Of a DNA stretch of 64,000 nt, positions 53,758 to 64,000 are shown one piece after another. Under the pieces are notes generated by a model. It was given only the letters and a program-made list of their open reading frames with translations. It had not been told where the DNA came from and did not search any database. The stretch is taken from the NCBI RefSeq assembly GCF_000220395.1, contig NW_004085883.1, forward strand, positions 62,001-126,000. The letters run 5' to 3'. The stretch comes from Ichthyophthirius multifiliis. Taxonomy: Eukaryota; Ciliophora; Oligohymenophorea; Hymenostomatida. A program made the translations under genes and the position numbers. How positions within the stretch are numbered: the stretch's first letter is position 1; each line of letters begins with the position of its first letter.

Positions 53758-55487
53758 ATGAAGAATCTGCAAATAAAAATAAATGATAATAATATAGTAT
53801 TAGAATAAAATAAAATTAATAGATCTTTAACTCCAACTTAAGTTTTAAATTATTAAAATAATTAATAATATGATTAATATTAAAAATATAACATATCATA
53901 GTCTTAAAAGAAAAATAATAATTAATACAGATAAATAGACTATTCTTCAATAATACCACCACACATAAAAGATTAATAAAAATTTTTATTTTCAAATTAA
54001 TTTTTATTAGATAATAAAAAACAAAATAATTATAAAATTGAGGAAAATCAAGAAAATTAATAATTTTTTGTGAAACTTTAAAATATTATTAATTAAAAAT
54101 TGTAATAAAACTAATATTTGAATATTAATAAAAACGAATTGAATACAAAACTTATAAATAATTTTTAAAATAATAATAGTAATGATTATTTTTTAATTAG
54201 AAAACCAAGTTATCATTATTCGGATAGATTTTAAAAAGATATTTAATTATAATTATAAAATTAAAATTTGGATATTAAAAATAATAGATTTTTTATTAAT
54301 TCTTAAAGTACTAAAAATTAAAATGAACAATAAATTTAATACTTTTAAAATATTGAAAATTAAAATAAAATAAGATCTATATCAAATAAAAATTATAATA
54401 GTAATATGTCTCCGTTATAGTAAAATAATATTTTAATTAATTAATAATATTAATAGTATTAAGTTAATTTATCTAAGAATATTATAGATTTAAATTAATT
54501 ATACTAAAAAAGATATTTTTCCTAAAATAATATAAATTAAATATAATCTTAATAAGATTAATTAAATCCTATTTAATAAATATAGATTCTAAAATAAAAT
54601 TTAAATTAAATAAATTATTATATGTAATAACTATAAAGTTCATTTACATATCCTTTATCTTAAGATTATTTTTCTTAATAATTTAGATTACATTTTAAAT
54701 AAAATTTATAGGCTATGTAGTTTTCAAAAAAAATAATTTATAATTAAAATCCCTGTTTATAAAATATTTTCCTGAAAAAGAAAAAAAATCCAAATTAAAA
54801 AACTATTATATTTGATTTAGATGAGACATTAATTCATTGTACTCAAAAAAAATTAAATTCAGATTATTAAATAGAAATTTAAATGTAAAATAATAAAAAT
54901 GTTAAAGTAAAAAAATTAATTTAATTATTATAATATATATATATATATTAATATATATATGTTTGTAATAGTTTGGTGTTAATATAAGACCTTTTGCTAA
55001 AGAAATATTAAAAGAATTAAGTAAAGATTTTGAAATTATAATTTTTACAGCAAGCAATTATAATTATGCAAAAAAAGTTATATAATTATTAGATCCTGAA
55101 TAAAATTATATATCATAAAGTTTATATAGATAATAATGTATACTTATTTAATAAAAAATATTTGTAAAAGATTTAAAGTGTTTAAAAGATAGAAATTTAA
55201 GTGATATTGTAATAGTTGATAATTCAGCTTTTAGTTATTTATTTTAAGTAGATAATGGTATACCTATTATACCATTTTATGATAATAAAAATGATGATTA
55301 ACTTATTAAATTAATGTAATATTTAAAATTGTTAAAAAATGTTAAAGATGTAAGAGAATTAAATAGAAATTATTTTAAACTTGTTCTTTATTAAAATAAT
55401 TATATAGATGAAGATAAATTATTAAACTATATATTTTTAAATAAAAATAATTAGAATAATAAAGGAAATTCTAATTTAATCAAATGA
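53758..55487 (+). CDS. FCP1/SCP-type HAD phosphatase with Q/N-rich N-terminus
   Basis: Two exons, 53758-54906 and 54972-55487, 554 residues, ending SNLIK then TGA 55485-55487. The first 340 residues are Gln/Asn-rich low complexity. Residues about 350-530 form an NIF/FCP1-homology phosphatase domain: TIIFDLDETLIHCTQ carries the nucleophile motif DxDxT, then VNIRPFAKEILKELSKDFEI, IIFTASNYNYAKKVIQLLDP (motif II Thr), FVKDLKCLKDRNLSDIVIVD (motif III Lys) and NSAFSYLFQVDNGIPI. It resembles CTDSPL/CTDSPL2 small CTD phosphatases that act on RNA polymerase II or related phosphoserines. The intron is TA-rich. All catalytic residues are present. Confidence 0.93.
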
Positions 55488-55702
55488 TAAAAAAATTAAA
55501 TTTATACTATGTTATTATTTATATAAGCTATATTATTTTAAGTTATTTTATAAATATCAAATATTGTAATTTAAATATTGATTTAAAAAATAAAAAAAAA
55601 AACATAAAAATGCAAATAATAAAAAATATAATAAATTAGAAATACAATGCTTTTATTATAAAACAAAATAATATTATAAAATAATAGATAAAGTATTAAA
55701 TA

Positions 55703-55749
<47 letters not shown>

Positions 55750-55991
55750 TTATATATTTATAGACATTAGTATTTATATAAATACTTTTTTGTTTATTTA
55801 CTATAATATTATTTAAACATTTATATCTTTTCATTTATACTTTTTTTTTTTTTAGATATCATTAAAAAAATTTAAATTTAATACTTAATAATATTAGTTA
55901 AATATTAATATAATTTTATTTTTATATATATATATTTATAATTATTATTTTTTTTTAAATATATTTTTTTTTAGTATTTTTTTATATTTAT
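55488..55991. other. Intergenic between convergent genes
   Basis: AT-rich with a TA repeat at about 55701-55742. Nothing else visible. Confidence 0.6.
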
Positions 55992-56660
55992 TCAATCTTC
56001 ATCTGAATTTGAATTTGAAGAGTCATGTCTTTTTTTATTTTTTTTATTATGTTTTTTTTTGTCATTTTTACTCTTTTTAGATTTTTTTTTTTATTTTTTA
56101 GATTTTTTTTCCTTTTTAATTTTTTTCTTTTTTTCAACTTTTTCCACCTTTTCTTTTTTTTATTTATCATCTTCTAAATTAACTGCTTCTAATTTAGTCG
56201 GATCATAATTCAAAAATCTATTAATATCAAATTTTTTTTATTGCAAATCAGCTACATTAGTTTTAAATCCAATTCCTTATTATTCGTTTTCTTCCTCATC
56301 ATCTTATCCTTCTAAATTTTATGAATTTTTAACTCCGAAATTGATTTAATTTAATAATTCCTTTTATTCTTATTCAGTCAATATTTTATTTTTATCTTCT
56401 TTTTCAAGTCCTAAGGCTATTCGTATTCTTTTTTAGTCTTGTGATTATATTTCATCTATTTCATTTTATTATTGTCCTTTTGATTTTAAATACCAGTCTT
56501 TTTTTCTCCATTTTCCTCCTTTATCCAAAAATCCGATTTTTAAGGTTTGACCTAAATATTATTCTCTATCTTTATGTGTCATCTAACGAACATTATCCCA
56601 TTTAAATTAATCACGACCTCCTCTTACTCCATCTCTTATTTCATATGATAAATATGACAT
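55992..56660 (-). CDS. MMTAG2 (C1orf35)-family protein
   Basis: Single exon, 222 residues, ATG 56660, TGA 55994-55992. The N-terminus shows the family block: IRDGVRGGRDQFKWDNV, DREQYLGQTLKIGF and KGGKWRKKDWYLKSK, matching the GGVRGGQDQFxWEDVK...YLGxSL...RWxxGxDLTWY pattern of MMTAG2 as I remember it. The middle has RIRIALGLEKEDK, like the family's ALG segment. The C-terminal third is a Lys-rich run (KKKHNKKNKKRHDSS) ending NSNSDED, likely nuclear. The molecular role of this family is not established; a link to RNA processing is only suggested by composition. Confidence 0.85.
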
Positions 56661-56926
56661 TTTTTTTGTTTTTTTTGTTTATTTTTATTTTTGATAGAAA
56701 TAATTTCTTATAATTTAATTATTATTTTTTTATTATAATATTTTATTTTTTGTTGCTCCTTATTTTTTTCTACAGTCTTATACTTTTTAGGTTTATTTAA
56801 ATAAATATACCAATATTTTAATTTTTATATAATGATAAATATTTTTATTTTTTTAATGATAAATAAGTAAATAAGAAGTAAAGTTATAATTATTTATTTT
56901 TCTTCTAAAAAAATCATATAAAAATT

Positions 56927-57993
56927 TCAAAAAAAATTTTATTTTTTTTCAAATTCGAACTTCTCTATTTAATTTCTTTATTAAAAATTTGGTTTCTAGT
57001 ATTTTTAGAAATGTTAATCAATCCATTATTTAAATAAAATTTTAACTATTCTTCTCGTATTTTTTAAATTATCAGGATCTTCACTTTTAGGGACGCCTAA
57101 TTCAACTCCATGAGCACAATTATCACAATCACTAATAAGAGAAACCATACTTCCTTTACTTTAAGTCAAAGAAGCCCATTTCCACCCATCTTCACTTCCA
57201 TTAGTAAATACAATATTAGTAGCTTCTAAATTAAGTCCTCCTAAATAACTATTAGTTATACTTATATCTGGTACATAATCTAATTATATATTTATATTTA
57301 TAAAATTAAATAAATATAATATTTTTTACTTTAACCAAAAACTTATCTACATTAATCTTCAAAAAATCTGAGATTAACTTTTGAACTTCTCATTGGATTA
57401 ATTTAATTAGCAGTTTAAAAAAATCCAAAATATGTGCAAGTTTAAAATGTCCACTATCTCTAAGCCTGATTAGGATCATAAGTAGTATTAAACAAAGTCT
57501 TAGTACTATAATTTATTGCGGTTTAATTAACAGCCGAATAATCTGCTAATCGATTAATTTATTATTCGATTGTTGTATTTTAAAATATAGAACATAAAAA
57601 TGTTCTTTATCCATATTAAACTAATCCAGAATATAAATCAGCAAAGAAATTAAGGAACTCAGAATTTGTAAGCATTGTAGCATTAAATTTTTGCCTTAAT
57701 TTAATAGCATAAAGTGTATTATTTAATGTTTTTTCAATATAAAAGTTAAATTATTAGATCTTTAGTGGACACCAGTTACCGCTTTTTTTAGTACTTAAAT
57801 ATACTTAATAGTCATACATTTAGAAATCTTCAATAGCATTTACGACAGCACTAGAAGCTAAAGCTCCGACTGTTAAATGAGGATATTTATATCTAAACCA
57901 GGCACTCATTGCACCAGGATATGAACCACCAATTGTGATGAAAGGATTAATTTCTGAAATCTATAAAAAAATATATTAATATATATTTAAATA

Positions 57994-58039
<46 letters not shown>

Positions 58040-58546
58040 TTATATTTATAAATTTATTTATTTATTTATATATATTAAGAAACTTTATGTAATTTTTTCT
58101 ATTTTATTTTTGAAATTAAATTCGCTAAATCAGCCAAACTTTAATCTACGGTTAAATATTATAGATTTTCTAAAGAATAAGATTAGTTTGTATAGCCAAA
58201 TGGTTAAGAAACACCATAAAAACGATGTTCTACTGAAATTACAATGGCGCTGAATTCTTAGGCTAATTATATTAGCCAACCTCTTCCGTTTGTTATACCT
58301 GCCATTTAACCTTCTCCGCCTATAGAAATAAATACTGTACCGTTTTCGGGATTGAAGTATTCATCATATATAGTGTATCTTTATTTCCATTTTATTAATC
58401 CTAAAGGATCAAAATGGTCTAGTGTTTAGTTAAAGAAATAGTGTGTTTAGTTTATTTATTTATTTCCAATAGTTTATTAGAAAGTTTATTATTATTATGT
58501 TAAGATAAAAATAATTAATAGTAATGTTATTGTTAAATAAATCATT
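56927..58546 (-). CDS. Serine peptidase family S28 (prolylcarboxypeptidase-like), secreted
   Basis: Lysosomal or secreted Pro-X carboxypeptidase/dipeptidase family. The start gives a hydrophobic signal peptide, [15 protein letters not shown]. Then FFNQTLDHFDP, the S28 entry motif; [30 protein letters not shown]; nucleophile in [20 protein letters not shown]; acid in [14 protein letters not shown]; and His in [13 protein letters not shown]. Triad complete. Exons 58546-58084, 57960-57330 and 57279-56927, TGA 56929-56927. Total length is one base over a multiple of three: directly after the signal peptide (about 58.50 kb, CTTAAACAT) one A too many separates the ATG frame from the mature protein frame, again a homopolymer-type error. 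Several NxT/S glycosylation sites fit secretion. Confidence 0.92.
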
Positions 58547-59072
58547 TTAATAAAAATTTAATAAGTTTTTATATTTTTTAATTATAAATTTTTATTTATA
58601 TTTTAGTTATTTAATGTAAATTATTTTCGAAAATTAGAAATAAATTTAATTTAATTCTTTTATATTTCTTATATGATAATAATTAAATAAAATAAATGAT
58701 AATTATGATAATAAAATTTTTTTAAAAAAAATCTTATATAATTAAAAAATATCATAAATTATATAAATTATTATTTACAAATATAATTTATTTATAATAA
58801 ATAAAAATATGTCTATATAAATAAAATATAAAGATATATACATATTTAATTAAAAAAAGATATAAATATGTATATATATTTATATAAATAATATATATTT
58901 ATATAAATATATATATATATATTTATATATATTTTTATATATATATTTATTTTTTTATTATTTTCAATATCTTTTTTCCTTAGTTAAATCTATAATAATT
59001 TTATTACATAAACTCTTATTAATTCAAAAAATATTATTAATATATATATATTTTTTTTTTTATTAATATATT
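58547..59072. other. Intergenic, AT-rich
   Basis: Upstream of the S28 peptidase and downstream of the GBP-family gene (both minus). TA blocks at about 58870-58945. No feature seen. Confidence 0.6.
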
Positions 59073-62000
59073 TCATTAAATTTGGCTTTAGCTTCCATTA
59101 TACTTATTATATTAAAGATTATTCTTACTTAAACTATTTTATTTTTCTTACATTCCTTAATAGAAATTCATAAATCCAACACTTCCTCCACTTTAATTAT
59201 TTTCTCTTGAATTATTCAAGTTCAAGTTATCTAATATACTAGCAGTTATTTGATTATTTAAATTCTCACTATTATTATCTTCTCCATTTTCATTACTATT
59301 ATTAACATAACTATAGTCATTTATGCTACTTCTTTCTCTACTTCTACTGCTATTTCTCATAGGACTTTTTCTATCAGTTCCTATATTTTTACTCATATTT
59401 AAGAAATTACTATTTCCATTTTGATTAATAGATTATCTTTTTTTAAGAGATAAATTATATTTTAATATAAATTTAAAAATACCTTCTTGCTTGTCTTGTA
59501 TCAGATTTTAATCTTTCATTTTCTCTGAGAAGAATTTCTTTTTTTTTTTCAATTTTATTCAATGTTTCTTATGTTTCATTTTTTTAATTAATTAAATGAT
59601 CTTTTTCTAAATTCCATTTAGCTCTTTCTTTTTCGTGTTCAAAAATTAAAAGATTTCGTCTTCTTTCAGCATCTTTAAACTTTTTTTTATATATATTTAA
59701 AACAAAAAGCAATAAAGATATAAAGATATAATATGAATAAAAATAAAAAAAAAAACTAAATATTTAAAGATTTATTATATACTCAAAAAAAAAATTATAT
59801 TTATTTAAATTTTTTTAAAAGAAGAATATATATATATATTTATTACCTTTTCTTCTACAGTATTTATTTTAGATTTGAAAATTTCTTTCTCATTTTCGAG
59901 TTTAATTTAAAATTCTTTTTTTTCATATTCTCTTTCTTTTCTCATTGTTTCGATTTCTTACTAATATTTTTTCTCATTTTCAAGAAGTTCAATCATTCTT
60001 TTTTCTGTCATCATAGCACTCGAATTCTTCTATCTACTCTCAAACAAAGCCTAACCTACATTGTTTTTCAAATCGGCTTCTAATTTAGTAATTTTGAGGT
60101 TCGCAATCTATAATTTTTGGTTAGAAACTTCATTTAATTCATTAATTTATGTTTAATATTTTCTTTCAATTTAAATTAGCATATCAGTGACTCCTTATTC
60201 CCTTTCATTTTTTTCTGCCTGTCTTTATTTTTATAAATGAGTGAGTGTTTATTCAAATTTTTTCTGTGCTTCTAATAAATCTTACTTGGCCTGTTCTTTT
60301 TATTAGTTAAGGAAGGAAAATTTACCTTCCCAAAGTACTTTATCTCTTTCATAAGAAGTATTAAGTTCATGTTTTTCGTTATCTAAGAGCACATTTTGGG
60401 ATTTTAACTTTTCTATTTCTTAAATTAAACACCTTTTTTCTTAAGAGGTGAACTCTTTAGACTTTGAAAGCTAGTCTTTTAGTTATTCTAACTCATATGC
60501 GTATTTTTCCTCGTTTTCTTTTAGACGAATTTCTAAGAATTGGTTTTTTTCAGTAAAAATGGCGTTTTCTTTTTCCAATTCAGAAAGCTGTTTTTAGGTG
60601 AGAGTTTCTTGTTCTTTATTTGCTTTTTTTATGTTCATAATTTTTTATTCAATGATGATTTTTTCTTCATTTAAGGCTTACATCTTTTCAGTCATTTCTT
60701 TAGTCCATTCGATTTTTTGGAGTTTTAGACGTTCTTCGTATTTTTGGGAAGATTGCTCGATGTTTTTTTCGAGTTCTTGGAGTTTTTTTTGGTAGAATTC
60801 GTTTTATTGAGAAGATAGGGCTACTTATTTTTCAGAAGAAATTTTATTTTATAAATATTCGTCTTGGATATTTTAATATCTTTTTTTAGTTTCTTCAAGT
60901 TTTTCATCTAATATTTATTTTTATTAACAAAATTCTTGCTTTAATTCTTAAACTTCCCTTTTTTTATTTTCTAAACTTTTCTCACTATTTTATAGTTTTT
61001 GGCTCAAATTCTAATTTAAACTTTCACTTTATTATAGGCACTTTTATGTTTATTCATACTTTTATTAGAGATCTTTACGTTCAGTAGTGTATTGAAAGGT
61101 TAATTACTCCAGTTATTATTGGTAAGTTTATTATGTATTTTGTAATTATTATTTAATCTCATTTAGTGTCTTTTCTAGATTTTCTATGTTCTTTTATTTT
61201 ATTTCTAATTAATGTTCATATTGACCTTACATATCTAATATTTATATTTCATATTCCTTTATATCTTCCTTTATATGTATAATTTTTTTTTTTTGGTTAA
61301 ATACATATATATATATATAGAATTGAATATTTATTTTTTATACACGAAGATTATCTATTTCATCTTCTAGAATTTATTTTTCATCAATTAATTTTTATTC
61401 ATATTCTTCAATTAATTAATTATAATTTTTTTCTCTTTTATCTCTTTGGAAAAAAAAAAGTAATAAATATAAAAAAATATAAAAAAAGTACTTTTCATCA
61501 AGTAATCTTTTTTCTAATGTTTCTCTTTCAATTTCAAACATATTTTTTAATTAAGCAAGTGTTTCTTCATATTTATATTGATTTTCCCTTAATTCGTTTT
61601 ATGATCTATCCTTAATATTTTCTATATTTTCCTCTAATTATTTAATTTTCAAAAGGAATTTTTTTTCCATATCTTTCGAATTTAAATTAAGCATTCCTTC
61701 CACTTCTTTTAATTTCTAATCTACATTATTTTTTTATACTCTAATTTCATTTAATTAGCAACTTAAGTCTTAAATTTTCAATTCACTTTCATTTATATAT
61801 AGTTTATTTTTCATGTCGTTTTCCTACAATTCTTTTTATAAATTTTCAATCTAACATTCTAAATTTTTTTTTATCTAAGCATTTTAAGTTTCTAATTATT
61901 TAATTTATTTCAAATGACTTTCCTTTAATTATAGATATTATTTATTTTAGACTGTATCATTATTATTATATGAGTCTAATTCTAAAGCCTAAATAGTACT

Positions 62001-63486
62001 TTCGTGTGCTTTTTTGACTTCAATCAATTATTTTTTAAGTTCATCTACTTATTATTCAACGAAGCCTTTTTCTTATTAAAGTAGTGCGTAGTTTGATTTG
62101 AGTTCGGTTTTTTCCTATTTATATTTTTCTATATTTTATTGTAATTCTGAATTAAGTTTTCCGTTTTAAACTTTTAATTATTATAATTAATCATTATACT
62201 AATCTTTTAATTCATCTAAATTCTTTAAACCACTATTAGAAAGTTCAGAAACTTACTTTTTTGCAAATGAAATCTCATTTTATAGCTCTTGTATATTTTT
62301 TTGGTAATTTTTTTCTTTAAATAAATAATTCTCGTTTTATTACTATTAATTGTTTTATATATTTATTATTTTCTCATTTAAATCATTATTTTAATCCTTT
62401 AGAATATTTACTTTGTTTTCTAGTTATTTTATTGTCTTTTCGTATTGGATTTATTATTCTTTTATTTTATTACTCAAATCATTCTAAAGTGATTAAAATG
62501 TATTTTCAGAGGTTTTCTCTTTTTAACCATATTCATTACATAATTATTCAAAATGAGATGCTTTATGGTCTAAAAGAGCTTTTTCTTTCTAAAATTAGCT
62601 TTCTTTTAATAAAAGTTGTCTTTCGCTTTTATTTAATTACTCTTCAAGAGTTTTTAGTTTGTTTTTTAAATTTTCAATTTTATCAAAGTATTCATTTTTA
62701 TCATTTTTTAATTAATCTTTTAACTCTTTCTCTTGTTTTTATCTATCTTCTTCTAATTCTTGTATTGTTTTCATGTTTTTTTATTAAGAATTTAATAGCT
62801 ATTCTTATTCTTTTTATAATTAAATATATTTATTCTAAGTATTTTACTTTTCTTATTCATATTTAACTTTAATTTCTTATATTTCCTATTCAAGTTTTTT
62901 TTGTATATCGTTTCTACAATTCTAATTATTTTAAAAAAAATATATATAAACAACATAATAAATATATATATTTATATATATATATTATATAGTATATATA
63001 TATATAATTATATTTATATATATATTTATTTATATATATATATATTTGTATATACATATATATAAAAACGCTACTTTCTATATATCTATTTCCTACTCGA
63101 AATTCTTAATAAAATATGTTGCTCCTTCAGTTGTCATTTTATTAATAAAATCTAAAAAAACTATTAATCTATTTACAGTTTAAGGTCCATGTTCTACTAA
63201 AAATTATTAGAAAAATTTTAGGTCTTTCTCATATTCAGAAAAAGATTCGTATTAACAAGATTTTAGTTTACGCTCAATGGGTTAAAATTCCCTTTGAATA
63301 AATTATTAGCATTAATTATTTGATTCTTTTTCATTAATTGTTTTAATTTATTAGAACCTATTTTTTATTTTTTTAATTAGATCATCTTAATATTATTAAA
63401 CAACATCTCCGACAGCTTTTTTCTTAAAATTTTCTATTGCTTATTCTTTAGCTTATTTATTTAAATACTTTTTATTTTTATTTCAG

Positions 63487-63545
<59 letters not shown>

Positions 63546-64000
63546 CTTTTAATTCATCTAATGTTGTAGGAATTTTAGTAAAAACTTATTCTTTTAAATA
63601 TTTTTCATAATATTCAAATGATTTTTATTAAGCTTTTTAACATTCATCTTAACAAACATATGTCCAAGCATTTTATATATTAGGAACTGCTCCATTATTT
63701 ATTGCTGTTAAATAAGAATTACATAAAGTCATTAACATTTCTCCGCTTAAAGATTTCCCATTTAATTTTTTTGGTTTTATTCTTTACAGAACTCTTTTTC
63801 TTAATTATATTACTTATTCGAAAAACTCTGGCCTTAATTAATCTAGATCCATTTTGTCTAGTTTTTGTAAATTTTACTCGTTCAATAAAGGACGTACTAA
63901 TGTAAAACATTCTCTTTATTAAAAAAATGTGGTTAATAATCTACGTATTCTATTTTTTTATTCTACTTCATCAGAAAAGCCTTTCTATTCTGTTTTTTTT
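59073..64000 (-). CDS. Guanylate-binding-protein family GTPase with very long coiled-coil tail (5' end outside window)
   Basis: The right-edge exons encode the end of the GBP GTPase domain and the GBP helical domain: FFQQRECFTLVRPLL, LRPEFFEQVIQLRKRV, LNGKSLSGEMLMTLCNSYLT, AINNGAVPNIQNAWTYVCQD and LKEQVFTKIPTTLDELK, with VPNIxNAW the GBP/atlastin marker. After a TA-filled intron (63543-63480) come AKEQAIENFKKKAVGD and LIVFLDFINKMTTEGATYFI. From about 63.05 kb to 59.45 kb (some 1,200 residues) the protein is almost entirely coiled coil. The C-terminus is Ser/Asn-rich (SPMRNSSRSRERSSIN, GGSVGFMNFYQGM) and ends QSQIQ, TGA 59075-59073. The GTP-binding motifs (P-loop, RD) lie outside the window, so activity cannot be judged. 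Introns at about 63.08-62.93, 61.50-61.44, 61.32-61.27, 59.85-59.69 and 59.48-59.44 kb. Confidence 0.85.
63491..63544. repeat. (TA)n microsatellite inside a GBP-family intron
   Basis: 54 bases of TA filling most of the intron between the GBP helical domain exons. Confidence 0.95.

Overview
This window looks like macronuclear DNA of an oligohymenophorean ciliate with the nuclear code in which TAA and TAG encode glutamine and only TGA stops translation. The evidence is direct: well-known protein families (PMS2, FZR1/CDH1, TTLL, INO80, kinesin, Hikeshi, prolylcarboxypeptidase-like S28, ribosomal uL15) read through many in-frame TAA/TAG codons and end at TGA. Base composition is extremely AT-rich, introns are short GT..AG and often filled with TA repeats, and genes are close together. 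Inference: an Ichthyophthirius-like species (relative of Tetrahymena). I see no transposon, virus-like element, CRISPR array, tRNA or rRNA gene.

Layout, left to right. 0-10 kb: 3' part of the Fe-S assembly factor DRE2/anamorsin (+), then on the minus strand a hormone-sensitive-lipase-like enzyme, a PWWP-domain protein, a long AT-rich gap and ribosomal protein uL15 (RPL27A). 10-16 kb: an ODAD3/CCDC151-like outer-dynein-arm docking protein (-), a large gap with weak open stretches, and a CCCH-zinc-finger/histidine-phosphatase fusion (-). 16-30 kb, mostly plus strand: kinesin-8-like motor, PMS2, two probable C/D box snoRNAs between PMS2 and a RING protein, an AGC kinase, a nucleoredoxin-like protein (-), a lipid-anchored-looking TLDc protein and SERP1/RAMP4. 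30-43 kb: a coiled-coil protein (-), NEDD1 (+), FZR1/CDH1 (-), and a tubulin-tyrosine-ligase-like glutamylase with a long Q/N-rich tail (-). 43-56 kb: an SR-rich C2H2 protein, INO80, Hikeshi and the splicing factor CWC25 (all -), and a Q/N-rich FCP1/SCP-type phosphatase (+). 56-64 kb, all minus: MMTAG2, an S28 serine peptidase, and a guanylate-binding-protein family member with a very long coiled-coil tail whose 5' part lies beyond the right edge.

There are no operons; genes are ordinary single transcription units. Several belong to microtubule/cilium biology (ODAD3, kinesin-8, NEDD1, TTLL) and to chromatin, repair or splicing (PWWP, PMS2, INO80, CWC25, MMTAG2), but nothing in the sequence shows they are functionally linked by position. 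A recurring technical signal is single-base frame breaks inside A-runs in otherwise intact genes (PWWP, CCCH-phosphatase, PMS2, TTLL, S28 peptidase), which I read as homopolymer assembly errors rather than pseudogenes or programmed frameshifting.
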